From NCBI GenBank assembly GCA_023634235.1, contig JAMKCF010000019.1:8449684-8513683 (forward strand): DNA of 64,000 nucleotides, read 5' to 3'. The number at the start of each line of letters is the position of its first letter. Position 1 is the first letter of the stretch. The position numbers and the translations under genes are program-made. Source of the stretch: Pisaster brevispinus (lineage: Eukaryota > Echinodermata > Asteroidea > Forcipulatida > Asteriidae). Below, piece by piece: positions 11,986 through 24,661 of the stretch. Under the pieces are notes generated by a model that made no database searches, was not told where the DNA came from, and saw nothing but the letters and a program-made list of their open reading frames with translations.

Positions 11986-14900
11986 ATGGCTGATATCATC
12001 ACTAATCCTGTAAGTTTCCTTAGTTGAAGTTATTATATGGTGGGCTCGTAGGGGTGGGGCTGATAGGCCACAAGGCTCGAATATTGGTCTTTGATTATTT
12101 TTTTAAAACCAATTTCTCAATTCGTGATCTTCTGTGTGTTTATTGCTGTATAGGAGATTCCATATGGTGGAGGAATTCCTGCTGGACTTTTCCCGTCCAA
12201 GACTATTTTCATACAAGGATATGTGCCACCGCAGAGTGAAAAGTAAGAACATTAAGTATGTATTAAACATGTTGGAAGAGGTGTTTTTTTTTAAAACTTA
12301 TTCCACACCGCTCAGCTTTATCCTAAGCCACAATGTTTTATATTTGCACCATTAATGTGTCAACGAAGGCAGCCTATTTGCTTTAATTGGTTAAAATCCC
12401 ACACCGATTAACATATTAAGTCATACTTTGTATACGAACGCTGTAATGAGTTGGTCAGAATTGAATGGTTGAGAACTTTAGCAAAGTTGAGCCCAAAACA
12501 TCAAGCTTGTCCACTTCTGCAGGTTGGTGGGATTGTGTGTTTATTTGGTGGCGCAAGCATGGAATTTGGCACACAGCCAGAGTATGTCATGAGAAACTTG
12601 GCTACACTATAGGGCCATCGCATATTTTAAAAATAAATAAAAATGCGGGCATCAAGCATGCCAGTGCCAGCTCTTTTGATAATTTATAAAATTGCCTGTT
12701 GTTCTACCAATATCTTTTTAAACATTCAAATCTGCGATGGCCATAACCAAATATCTTTCAGATGATATACTGTGAGCAAAATTCCATGCTTTTGTCATCA
12801 AAGGCACAGCGGCACCCCAAACTATCTCCCCTATCTGCCCCACTAGCTGGAACTGGGCGCAGCTGACGTAGAATTTCAAAATGTTACACTCCTTGACTAT
12901 TAAAAAAACATCGAATTCTGTGTACAAACTATACTTCAAAAAGACGAAAAACGAGAGCAGTAAAATTCGCCCTTTCCCAAACTGTTATGTTGTTTTTACT
13001 TTGCCTTTTACGTCTTTTTATAGCTCTCAATCATTCATCAAATTACACAATGAGTAAAGCGACCTTGAACGTCAACTACACATTTCGGGCCAACTTCTTT
13101 TGTTAGTGCAGACGTGGCATTATATATTATACGTTGTGGCATTGCGTGCAGGGTATCATGTTTGGGGGAAAGTCCGTCGTGAGAAATGCTTTTAAAAGTC
13201 TCAGTTGAAAGGTTAAAGGTAAGGTACATGATTTGTAACGATCGAAGAAAATAGATTGATAATCCTGACGTGTTCTTTGATAAAACTTGACACTAGACTA
13301 AAGAAAAATGTAAACAAATTTGTTCCCCGGTTCTTGCCCCCCCCCTTTTTTTTGTCAACCAAAAATAAGCAAACATGAACAAGACAACGTTCCTGAATCT
13401 ATAGATCTGTCGTTGGTGTTCTGCATGAAACTGTCGCAACCTCAGTTGTTTTGTTGAAGTTTCGGTGGTTTGATTGTTTTTTCTTCTTCAGTTTTTGTGT
13501 TTGTTTTGTTGGGCATGTTTGTTGGTTGGTTGGTTGCTTGCTTGTTGCTTTGAGGTTTGTTTTTGTTTTTTGTTAGCTAAGTGTTTTGTTTGTAAATGTA
13601 TAGGGTACATCTGGGGCACGTCCAGGGCACCTTAGTCTCGGTGGAGGACCTCTTTTCGAGTTGCCACAATTGTCTGCACAGAGGGCGCTATCATCCACGA
13701 ACCGCTGCTACGATACGGATGCACCACACTTAATAAACTGCCACAGCAACCAACGCTTAATGCTAAATATTCAAAAATACTCAAAAGATATTTAAAGTCT
13801 CACAGCCTCTTGAAAATCAATCAAACATATTCATTTCGGACAACTAAACTTCAGATTTCTTTTCAATTTTTGGCAGGTCAGCCGTTTGGTATTTTTGCTA
13901 ATTGCCCCCCCCCCAAAAAAAACAACAAACAAACAAACAAACCACCCCAGAAATGTGCTTTTCCCCAAACCGATTTGCTGCGCTATCCACTTCCCAAGCC
14001 AAGCAGGACCAACTTTAAAGCCTACATTTACCCAGTCTCCTCAAAAGTTGAAGCACCGAACCCCCGGGTTTGGATAGATTGGTATATTTACACAATCTAT
14101 TAGATGCATGACCCCCAAAACGTTATTATTCAAAAGTAACCGTGGGTTTACAAAAAATTTATAATTATAGTTTGGCACATAAATTTTGGCCCATTTAGTG
14201 CGGTGCATCCAACCTCGCTCCCAAGGGATAATTGATCTCGCCGCGCCAGTTTTCTTTTTTTTTCTTCTTTTTTTTTGCAACACGCCTTGCGACGATCGAG
14301 AGCTATCGATACGGCGCGCTGCCAACAGTAGCGAGGCTGCAAGAGGTTCGTGCTGTTATAGCGGTTTGCAGAGCAGAATATTGAGAGTTGGACAACTTGC
14401 GATAAGAACAAACGCATGAGCGAATACAGGGTGCCAGACTAGTCTGCCCATTGGGTTGTGCTGCATTTAGACCGAAGTGGCATCCAGCAACCACGTGACC
14501 GAATAAAACTGGCCCCTCTATGTCGCAACTCTCTCCCAATTTTAGCAAAACACAGTAATCTTAAAACCATTCTGCTACATCCAACCTGTATAGTTTGTAT
14601 TAGTAAGTATACGGCTCTGGTGGTTTGTGGACGATAGCGCCCTCTCGCTGGGAAAATTGTGTTAAATCAAAATGGGAAGGTCTTGCACAGAGACTAGCTG
14701 CACCTAAAATAGTTTTTTTTTGTTTTTCATTTTAATGTTTGCTGAAAACTTTGAATCTTCGTTATACAAATTAGTGCATTCAAAGGACGTGTGAACATTG
14801 GCACGCTTTGGATGGGCGTTGGCAATATTTGTCTGCAAATAAAAGTGTTTTAAACCACGAATCCCTTTTCCCCAGATTCTACATAAACCTCCAATGTGGT

Positions 14901-17900
14901 CCTGCACAGTCGGACATCGCACTCCACTTCAATCCACGTTTTATTTTCCAAAAGCAGAACGCCCATTATGTGGCTTTAAACTCTATGCTGTCCCAGCACT
15001 GGGGAAATGAGGAACGCGGAGGAACTTTCCCGTTTGTAAGGGGCCACAACTTTGAGATCATTATACTGTGTGAAGTGAACGAATATAAGGTAAGTTAGAA
15101 AGACACCAAAGCCAATAAATGTACCTCACAAACCTGTACCTTGCCTACCCCCTAACCCCCCCCCCCCCCCACTCAGACAAGAGGTTCCTCAAGTGGATGG
15201 AGCTATCTTTCACCAAATTTAACTGGAGCAGTTGGTCTGGTCACTTTGTATATAATTCTGATCCGCATTCACAACTGCTGTTGCACACAGGGAACATGTC
15301 CAAAATGGTTGTCGTACATGAAATTATTTGATTATACTACCGTACCTATTTCATAACGCAGGTTGCAGTGAATGGTGTTCACTATGCGTCCTTCAAACAT
15401 CGTATCCCTGATCTTCAGAGAGTGACCTTCGTTTCAATTGATGGAGGAGTAAAGATCTATAACATCCGTTACGATCCACCGTCAGTGGTAAGCGGCGTGT
15501 GGTTTATCGGTGTTGAAACACCGCGGAAATGTGTACAAAACACGGCGTTTGTCTCGGAAAGTCCAGTGTGTTTGCTGTTTAGTTTAAATTTAGCGATAAA
15601 GCCCGCGGAAATTGAACTAATGTGTGCGAACTCTTTGGAAGTTGTGTGGTGTGGGCTTTTCCGCTATTGTACATGTAATGTGTCTTTTTCTTTTTCTTTC
15701 TCATTATCAAAACGCAAAAAAAACCCACATTTCCATGAAGTTACAGAAACGTAGCTTGGAAAGCGGAAATATTTGTTAACAAATGCGTTTCGTTTTTGAC
15801 GCAGACCGAGTGTCATGATAAATGTTTTTAAAAAATGACATTTTCGTGAAAACTGTTAGATTATTATTATTTTTTATCCTTACACAGGTGATCCCAGCAG
15901 CGGCTGCGTATCCTCCAACTGCCCTTACAGTAACCGGCTTCCATATAGTGTTGCTTATAAATTATTATATTTACATACCAGCTCCCAGGAAATTTGTTAG
16001 GAATTTCAACCACACCGTAGTGTGTTACAACGTCCGAGGGAAACTGCACAATAAGGAGGAAAGCAGGTAGTAGCAAACTTTTGGGTACAACTATGTATAG
16101 AACTCTTTTTGGAGAACTCTTGTTTCTGACAAGAACCGGTGTATACTGTTCGAAACGTCGATAGGCTACTACATGTATACGTCGGTTCTTCTCAGAACCA
16201 ATACTTCTCCCAAAAGAGTTTTATTCTGGTAGATGGTCGTACCCTCAGTTTTACTACTAGGGCATGTAGTTTTGTTTCTTCGTATGATCTTCATCGATTG
16301 CGAGGATTGCTGAGTGTTCTCCCAAACCAAATTGCCAATACTTGGGTTAAGGGAATAGTTCCCGGGGAATTCCAGGGGTTAGTGTTTGTGAATTGAGAAT
16401 TACTCAGGATAGTTGTTGTTTTCTCATTGTAAGTGCAAGCGTTTGAACAGCATTTATCACACATTTTCGTGTCTGATTTAATTCCCTGATTTTCTTCCGT
16501 TTTTCCAAACGTGTTTTCAACCACCAACAGAACGAGTTGACAGTCATGAACCCGGTAAGTTTAATATTTTGAGGGATGCGAAAGTCACTAAGTCAGAAAA
16601 GACTTGGCTTTTGAAAAATCTCTTGGGAACGAGGTTCTTAGCTTAACAAAGATGGTTGACCACGTCGCTCCCCGGGCTCAGTCGGACCATTCGTTATCTC
16701 TCTCTGAAGGATGGTGACGTCTAGCGGAATGTCACATTTAAAATAAAATCTTGTATCTCAAATTTCAATATGACAACATGCCTACGCCCAGTATTTACCA
16801 GATATTACATCTAGTGTTAGAGTTCAAGTTCTGTTTCCCAACTTCATGACTTGCCCACATCACCCTATGCTGAAGTACCTGTTTAATATTTTGAGAGATT
16901 GAAATGCGAAAGTCACAAAGTCAGCAACGACTTGGCTTTTGAAAAATCTCAAGGGAACGAGGTTCTTAACTTAACAAAGATTTGTTTACCTTGTCACTCC
17001 CCGGGCTCCGTCGGGCCATTCAATATCCCTCCAAAGAAGCGACGGTGATTTGGAGGTGGGGTAGTTTTCACACGTGATTTTCTCGGCTTTGACAGCATGT
17101 CAGACAGCAGTCTTTCTTGTGAGGCTCGGTACTGACACGAAGTTCAAGTTTTATAGAACTCCCAGATTGAAACTGATAGCAAAAAATGCATTCCTTTCCC
17201 TGCACCATTTGGGGAAACTGTTATAGAGCTACAATGTTTGACGTACCTATTATTGTCTCGATTCCACCCATAAGCCGACTCCCTATGTCGGGGCGTTGAG
17301 TGGCAGTTTGCAGGATGGCACCATGATCAAAGTGAAGCTGACGGTCAAACACAACCCCACCAGGTAAACTTCTACAGTGACATAATTTTATACAAATAAT
17401 AATACGCTTGGGCAGATGACGCCACCTTGGTTTGTTTTTCTTTTTCAGTGTTCAGTAAACAATATTACACGACCAATTTGAAAATATCATTTCACTTGGC
17501 ACTTGGCGTACAGGCTGGGCCGTGCGTACACTGCAACCGAAAATTATTTGGGAGCATACAACCGTTGAACTGTTGGTTTTCAGTGGTCACAGTGTTCTAC
17601 TGAAAGAGAGTGGAATGATAATGACTTCCAAGGATTGAAAAATTTTCATTTAAAAACTTACTAAATACACTGAAATACGCTTTTTTAACCCATAAAACAT
17701 CAACAACGTTAGAGACAATACTAAGCCGAACCTGCGCCATGTTTTTTATTTGTGTAGTCTTCTATTTTGTATATGGTCGGCCTTGAGTGTCACAAATTTG
17801 CCCTTTTTGAACCTCTTTTTGATGAAAAGTATGTTAACTTTTTATTGTTGTTATGTGTACAATTATTTATCATGGATAATTATGTGTTATTTTGATAGCA

Positions 17901-19046
17901 ATATTGTGCTGTAGGTTTAGTGAACTGTGATGTCCCCAAAGAAAGAAATATTTTGGTTTATCTTCGTTTAAGGTTCGACATCAATTTGCAGAATTCCACG
18001 CGAGAGAACCCACGCCCTAACATCGCGTTTCACTTCAACCCACGCTTCAATGACGCCAGCATCCGCCGTAACTCGCTGAATGGCGGACGCTGGGATCCCA
18101 ACGAGGAGAAGGCCGCGCCCTTCTTCCCGTTTGTCGCGGGGGGAACATTTGAGGTCAGTGCTCTACCCAGTGGTCATGCACTTCCCCCAAGTTGTTATCA
18201 CTGAGAGCAAATAAAATAATGTTTTCAACAGTGCCGACGTCACTTTAAACTCAGCTGATGATAACCTGGTCTTAATTGCATAGAACTGCTTAAGCAGTAC
18301 GATTTGCTTAACAACTTTCTGCTTAGCAAAACTAAGCTGGAGACCAGTCAAAGAAAGTATACTATGACATTTTGGCTGGTTACCTTGTTCTGGTTAAAAG
18401 CAAAATTGTTTTGTGCTGAGCTACTTTTTGCTGCCGAAGTAGCTCTGTGAAATTGGGCCTTTGTCCTAGTCAGCAAGATTTATTGGAAGGTGGTTTTATG
18501 AAGTCGCCTCCCCCTCCTCCGTGTGACAATTTTGGCACCTGGGTCACAACGACGTCCCCGGGACAGGAAACTAAACAAAACAATTACATGTTTCAGTAAT
18601 TTTGGAAATTAAATATCGTAGTTCCTCCTGTAAGGTTAAATATTTTAATATCATCTTTAGGTTCAGCTCCATTAATTTGGAAAGGGTGCTTTGCGGGCAA
18701 AAGTCAAAGTGGAAAGTAATACTTTTCACAGGTTGGCGAACATATTTTATTCTGATCGAGAAAAGTGTTAGAACCGTGGAAGGGTATTTCATCCTACTTC
18801 ATTCTTTAAAATACATTTTTAAAGGCAATTGCTTTCTGATTGTTGAAGTCAGTTTGTGGGTCCATCTAAATCATACTGCCATGTGATTTAACATTGCAGA
18901 TATCCATATTGTGCATGAAGAAATGCTACATCGTCTTGGTGGACGGAAACAAAATGGTGGAGTACAACCATCGTCAACGCGTGCACACTGTCAATGCTTT
19001 GTCAGTGCATGGTGATGTTGTCATCCGAGAAATCACCATGCAATAG
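11986..19046 (+). CDS. Two-domain (tandem-repeat) galectin, copy 2, nine coding exons, 311 aa
   Basis: Exons: 11986-12009, 12154-12242, 14876-15089, 15362-15487, 15888-15929, 16531-16554, 17275-17363, 17973-18153, 18900-19046 (stop TAG). All introns are GT-AG and the total is 936 nt in frame. It has the same exon pattern as copy 1. Differences: exon 3 is 9 nt shorter (three residues lost in the loop before HFNPRF), exon 2 ends in AA rather than AG so the junction codon gives Lys instead of Arg, and the last exon is 3 nt shorter. Domain 1 keeps HFNPRF and a canonical WGNEER; domain 2 again departs from the motif with WDPNEEK. Both copies look functional, with no stop or frameshift. The likely role is the same family of sugar-binding functions, perhaps with altered ligand preference. 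The ATG exon probably begins at 11972 after a CAG acceptor. Confidence 0.92.
13665..14661. mobile_element. MITE with GAGGGCGCTAT terminal repeats, long form
   Basis: The inner terminal repeats are GAGGGCGCTATCATCCAC (from 13681) and, inverted, GTGGACGATAGCGCCCTC (to 14644). The outer arms CACAATT extend the ends to 13665 and 14661. It sits at the same place in intron 2 as the 220-bp element of copy 1 and shares the internal motif GTAGCGAGGCTG, but is about 780 bp longer. No transposase is visible. Confidence 0.6.
16560..17060. repeat. Local tandem duplication in galectin copy 2 intron 6
   Basis: Two related segments, about 16560-16730 and 16887-17060, both run from TTTAATATTTTGAG through AAAGTCAC, GACTTGGCTTTTGAAAAATC and CTCCCCGGGCTC. 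Copy 1 has a single version at about 6796-6990. The later segment is the one more like copy 1, so the earlier one looks like an extra, more diverged copy. Confidence 0.65.
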
Positions 19047-20690
19047 AGCTGCGAGCCCGGTGTGACAGTCAGCTACGCCATCAGGCTGATGGGCTTACTT
19101 ACTATCACACAGGCTGATGGGCTTACTGCGCCCCAAAACACTACTATGCCTGAATTGTTTGAAATTTCTTAACATCACTGGACTCTTTCCTCTAATTATT
19201 AGACATTAGAATGTTCACTTTATAAAATCCGCCTTCTTGAAACAAAGTCTGACCGAGCAACAACAAAAAAGGTTTTTAATTACAATAGGACAACTACGTC
19301 ATCACACCAAAACACACAAAAATGCACAATCAATGACCGAATCTTTATGTAGATTACGCCACCGTACATCGCAGTTTTATTGTTACTATTGTTATAATTG
19401 CTTATTATGGCTGTGCGCTTTAAGCTCGCAAAAACTCATCCTTCGCACTCTTGCTTGATGAAACCTTTTGTTGACCCAAATTACCTGACGTCATTAACCA
19501 CGATAAATCTTGGTTGCGCCATTCTCAGAGTCGAAACTTTGAGCAAGTTCGATCAAGGGACTATAGTTGACTATTGTCGACCATTGGGTGATTTTGCCTG
19601 GTACCCAGGATGTATTTCATGCATAGGTCACAATGGAACATTGACTAGTGGTTGACAAATGGTCGCTGAACAAACTTGCCCTTTGCAGTATGCATTTTTA
19701 GGCAACACGCACGCGGTTACACGCGCACAATCTTTACGTGCGCAGTTTGATTTGACTCACAGACCCTTTTTGAAATCATGGCTTGGGTTTGGGCTCCGGC
19801 TTTTGGCTCTGTCCGCCTGATAGAAGCCCCGTATCAAAGGCGCACGTTTTCAAAATAACTAACGAAGCCCCAGCCGGAGCCAACGCCCAAAACCGTGGCT
19901 TCGAAAAGGGCCACAAAATGACAGATCGCGGCAGAGAGATAGCTGCATGTGACGTCAGTGCAAGGGTCCAGTACGGTAGTAAGGCGTGCCAAAACACGCC
20001 TACATGGAGAAATTAATACGCAACGATTATTTTAATGACGTGTATATCGTATCTATAACAAGATTATCGAGAACTGTGGGTCGTCAATACGGCACCCTCG
20101 TTTTCAGTTGTCTCAAACTTTTTTCCCCGGCGATTTTAGCGTCTGACGGGAATATTATGATTTGAATGCATTTATTATAATTATTATCTCAATAATCAAA
20201 GAGCGCTTGTTATGTTTTTTTTTATAACTTTATTTTATTTAGATTAGTAAAGTTATAATCTTCGGGTCATTAAAGATCTAGTTCAAATTTGTTGCTGATT
20301 TGATCTGAAAATTATATTTTTTTATTTTAAAATATTTTTTATAGATTCGAGAAATTTAGAAGCTTTCATTTAAGATATCGCCCGAAAAAAAATGTCGCCG
20401 ATGTATAAGTGTTAGTTAATTAAACACTAAATATTAATTACTGTCGGGTTTCTATAACATTATTGTTTGAGTGTATCTCACAGAGTCTTCTTTAAAAAAG
20501 GAGACAGTAGAAGAAGAAAAAAGCAGCTGCCACACCTCACAAATGTCGGTAAATTCACGACATAAAAATTTAACAGGAGATCGGAAGGATAATAACGCCT
20601 CATATGAAGTAGGTTGTCAAAATAGCTCATGTAGTTCAGAAGATTATGATCTTTTTGAAATATGCGACTCAAGTTGTGTTATTGTAATTG
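19047..20690. other. Non-coding stretch downstream of galectin copy 2
   Basis: This is the 3' flank of the second galectin. Similarity to the flank of copy 1 persists for about 300 bp (for example AATGACCGAATCTT at about 9381 and 19332) and then stops, marking the right edge of the duplication near 19.36 kb. The remainder is AT-rich with no recognised exon. A 70-codon open stretch at about 20486-20704 after a CACAG is noted but not called. Confidence 0.5.
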
Positions 20691-20691
20691 A

Positions 20692-20740
20692 TGACGTCAC
20701 CTGATGACGTCATGGTAGAGGGACGCAGGAAGCGTATATA
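20692..20740 (+). promoter_or_regulatory. Candidate promoter: two CRE palindromes and a TATA box
   Basis: TGACGTCA occurs at 20692-20699 and again at 20705-20712, followed by TATATA at 20735-20740. TGACGTCA is the consensus CREB/ATF site, and two copies 13 bp apart with a TATA box about 25 bp downstream is a plausible core promoter reading rightward. The first recognised coding exon on this strand is the GPCR at 24662, so it could drive that gene through leader exons. That link is inference. Confidence 0.4.
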
Positions 20741-22320
20741 GCACTACATTAGGTTTTCTATCATTTCAATGTAGAGTGAATTATTTGGGTTTCTTTTTTT
20801 TTGGGGGGGGTGGGATTGGGTTTACTTTTCTTTTCTTTTTTCAAAAATTGAGCTTCACGAACTTCCCTGTTAAATAAAAAATTAGCCTACTGCATACACT
20901 GTAGCAAAAACTACACTGGCGTTGAGAATTCGGTATTTATGGAGAAACAATGGGCTTAGGCCTATAGTGTCCGATTCCATCTGACGTATTCACCCATGAT
21001 ATATATTGCAAGGTTGCACCAGTTTATCCCCCAAATCCAGTTACGGCTTAATCGGGAATTGCCTCAGTTTCACAAATCCCCCAGTTTAGGCCTACTTATA
21101 TTTAGCACTTTGTTTCGACATGAATTCATCTTTCATATCATATGTTACCCAGTATATCGTGAAGTGGAAATAAATGTTACCGGTATTGGATTGAATTGAG
21201 TTGGGGAAATGCCTGTATTCTTATGTCAATGTGCAGTGGGCATGCAGCGCAGTCTAGATGCGTTATACCGTAATCTTTAATTACAGGCAATTTGACTCCC
21301 AAAGTGGCTGAACATGGGCAGCAGACAGTGTCATTCAAAGGTGAATAACGGAAACAATTCGTTTCTGCCGAGTTGTTTCCTGTGCGTTACGAGTCTCATA
21401 GACTCGTAACTAACAGTTTCCAACAAAACCTTGAGGTCTTTCTGAGGAATCAGTTGAACCACAAGCTCATTCCATACGTGTGGATGTGCGTGACACTTCT
21501 TCTCAACCCCTTCCTTATTAAATAATGTCAAACCTTGGCGAATTTCTTTTACTTTTAAGTTAGATTTTGTATCTGCGTAACGGGTCTCGACTGAACCATT
21601 ACTTAATTGAGTTTTGAAGAAAACTTGGAGGTCATTTTGAGGAATAAGTTTAACCACTATTAACTTTCCTTGCAGTTTGTGACATTTCTTCTCACCAATT
21701 TATTTTTCAATAACTCCAAACCTTGGAGATAGGTCCCTAATGTTAATTGAGTTTGAGTTGAAATTCCAAGGCTCCAAGCTATTTTTGTATTTTTGCTGCA
21801 AAGTGACCGTTCCTTTAAAAAATGTTATACTATTGTATAATTGTGCTAGCTTCAGGTAGAGTCACGCGTTGCGGATTTTTAGCCCAATAGAAAGAAGAGG
21901 TAACAACGGAAGGGTTTTCTCTTGACAGTCAGTTCATTCATTGTCAACATAAAGCCACACACAGCTGTAGATGCAAATGTAGCCTGTATCACCGTTAACG
22001 TTTTGTTCTACTCGCCCGTACCGGACGACCGATACCCACCGGCACGCAGAGCTGTGCTTCGAAGAAACAAACTTCTTGTTTTCATCTATCGCGAGTCTTT
22101 TTGGATCGAATACGGGATGTCAGGGGGAACACTTACTACTTAATACTTCCTGTGTTTTGTTTTTCGATACAACTTACTCGGTTTGCTCGGTCAGGGCCTT
22201 CTGTTTGAAGCCCTGAAGCCCGACGCACTGCACAGACAATTAAAAGAGGCTACTGTAGGCTACCGTTGACTTTTACTGAGCTCTTCAATCTCAAATAGAA
22301 CTAAACTCTTGTTTGCGAAG
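20741..22320. other. Stretch with no recognised gene; diverged tandem repeat
   Basis: Around 21430-21560 and 21625-21740 two diverged repeats occur. Both contain a motif like CTTGAGGTC/CTTGGAGGTC followed by TGAGGAAT and a TTCTTCTCA block. On the minus strand they fall within one open frame (21331-21657) with two similar halves (VKLIPQNDL and VQLIPQKDL). There is a short palindrome around GTTACGAGTCTCATAGACTCGTAAC (21386-21410, about 25 bp). No protein family is recognised. Confidence 0.45.
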
Positions 22321-22399
22321 AACAACAGCTCTATTAGCGACATTCAACACAGAGTCTGCTGTTTCAACGATGCCACCTCTGTACTGACCTGGACATCAG
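22320..22399 (+). other. Possible untranslated leader exon end (consensus splice donor)
   Basis: CAG followed by GTGAGT at 22397-22405 is a full-consensus donor. The sequence before it contains an ATG with a stop four codons later, so it would be non-coding or a short upstream frame. It lies between the CRE/TATA cluster and the GPCR coding exon, as a leader exon would. A matching acceptor, TTTTAATTTCAG, occurs at 24492-24503. The left edge is unknown. Confidence 0.3.
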
Positions 22400-24661
22400 G
22401 TGAGTACCACATCGTTGATTTAAAAAAAAAAGTCTTAGAGCCTTATGTTTCGTATTTGCCTATTCTTTCGTGAATTAAAAGAAAACTAGATTTTATTGTT
22501 ATCTCGTATGTTTTCAATAAACAAAAGGCTGTCAAATTAACCTGTAAAAATCACAAATTCGGGGGTCACATTTACGAGAAAACAATGAATTAAGGATGAA
22601 AGTAAAGTTAGTTTGATATTTGACATTGGACATTCACATATGTTTGTACAGCGATTGTCAATGTTGCTTTAATCCAGTATCAAACTATAACTTTATTGTC
22701 ATATAGATTATATAGGGATGTTCGTGATTTTTTACGTTCATGTTTGACAGCAGACCCATCCCTTTTTTTAGAAGGTAAAATGTTGCAAATAGATTGTTGA
22801 TAAATTTTCAACGCTCAAATTACATATTATGTACAAATGTTATTTCTTCTCTCTGTCTCTTTCGGGCAAGAGGTTATTTGTTCATATTTATAGTGTGTTT
22901 TGTACTTGAGTTTCATCTAACAACCAAACTAATATGTGCATTCTGAATACTGCTTTTCTTTTCGACTTAACTTTGTGAAGTGCTGTTATATCATCAGCAA
23001 ATATCAACCAAAAAATATATATGATTTGTATATTAAATAACTTAAGTTTTTCAACCCGAAAGCTCCTCGACTATAGGCCCTATAAATTTATACCGATCCT
23101 CCACAAACAACCTATTTTGGATTGGAAAAACTGTTAACGTTGAGTTAATGTTATTTTAAGACTAAATAAGTCACCGTTGTTTACTTTGGTTACCACAAGA
23201 CCGATTTTAAAGAGCGCCAAATTCCTGACAAAACTTAAACTATTTTGTTAAATTTATTGTTTTCACTAAAAAACAAAAACGCAAGCATTTTCATAGTTTT
23301 AGCACACACTGTGGTCGTGTCATGTTTATTGAATATTGAGGGCGGGAGTTAATGTAAAATCTAGAAACAAACAGCCCATAAACAAACAACCGTGATATGT
23401 TCTTTAAAAAATATTCTTTTACCAATGATATGCGGAGGTGTGCATTCATCCCGTCGAATCCATTTTGTTGCGATTCATCATTTCATTTCATTTCATTACA
23501 ATCGGTATACAAAAGTTAATGATTACACATGCGAGTGTGTTTGCAATCGGCCTGTGGGTTTCTTTATATTCTGCCATTAGGCCTCATGAAACATTTTATA
23601 GTTGCTGTGTTCCTATTTAAACCTTGTTTGACGTCGATGGACATATTTCGTGACTATCGAGTCAAGGGGAAAGCTTTTTGGTTAATTGCTTTTGAGATAT
23701 ATCAACACCCCAACGATTGTGTTTATTTTTCCCCCCTTCAAAATTTACAATTAAACTGAGTTTTGAACAACTTTGTTTCAAACAGCCTACTTTATCACTT
23801 TAAAACCGAACACCTTTTCTGTGTTTTGAAGGACGGTCTGCACTGCAGTACGATAACTTTAATGCGTCTCAAAAAAAATTTTAAAAACCAAATACTGGGA
23901 TGGTAATTCTTTTAACCGGATATTTGTGTATTTGATTTTTTAAAGAATATCCCCGCGTGATAATGACATAGGCTCTTCAACTTTCTTGTATTGTACATTT
24001 TGACATTCTTGTAAGATTGTAAACCTTCCACAATGTTCTCTCTTTATTACACATCGATTGTGGTTCTAGTAGTCTTAAAGACATGATGTGCGCCATTGGT
24101 TTTGCTGGGGGTATGTAGGCGCCATTTTTATTAAGGTCATCGAATGAGTTGCATTTTACAGTTTCTTTTCACATAATCCACAAAAAGGCATTTCTCATCC
24201 AGGTTGATAATAACCACTCACAATACAGCATTGAAGTGAAAAGTCAAGGCAAAACTATAGTTGCTATACAACCTTCAGAATTGAGGTAATTCCTGATTGG
24301 GCTACAGAATAACAAAGGAAAATGGTCCCGTCTTATTTAATTTGTCCTATTCCAACTCCTCCAATCTTTCTGCTCTTAAATTGCAGAATTTCTGAAAAGA
24401 AGTGTGTCGATTCAGTTTGTCATATTAGAGGGGGTATAAAATTGGATTACGAATAGAAAGGGTTCCTTTGAGTTCTGTAACACACTCTGTATTTTAATTT
24501 CAGTTCGAAGGATGTTCTAACTACGTCAAGTAAGTTGACACGCAGATAACTTCGGTGTAATTTCGCGCCTGAATTGGCAAACTTCACGGCAATTTTAGCG
24601 GGAGAAAGTCTATCCTTCAAACTAGCATTTTACCAACAACATCTATACATGCATTGGTGTC
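22400..24661. other. AT-rich stretch upstream of the GPCR
   Basis: No coding exon recognised. It contains a candidate acceptor at 24503 followed 26 nt later by a GTAAGT (24530), which could be a small leader exon or chance. There are no clear repeats apart from homopolymer runs. Confidence 0.4.

Noticed and set aside
19776..20016. Opposed open frames on both strands around 19.8-20.0 kb
   Set aside because: Composition is biased and there is no domain, splice context or similarity between them and any family I recognise.
20471..20704. 77-codon frame ending at the CRE sites, serine and acid rich
   Set aside because: It has no ATG at the listed start (it begins GTG), no partner exon could be found, and the end overlaps the CRE palindromes. 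It could be a last exon after a CACAG at 20480-20484, but the evidence is too thin.
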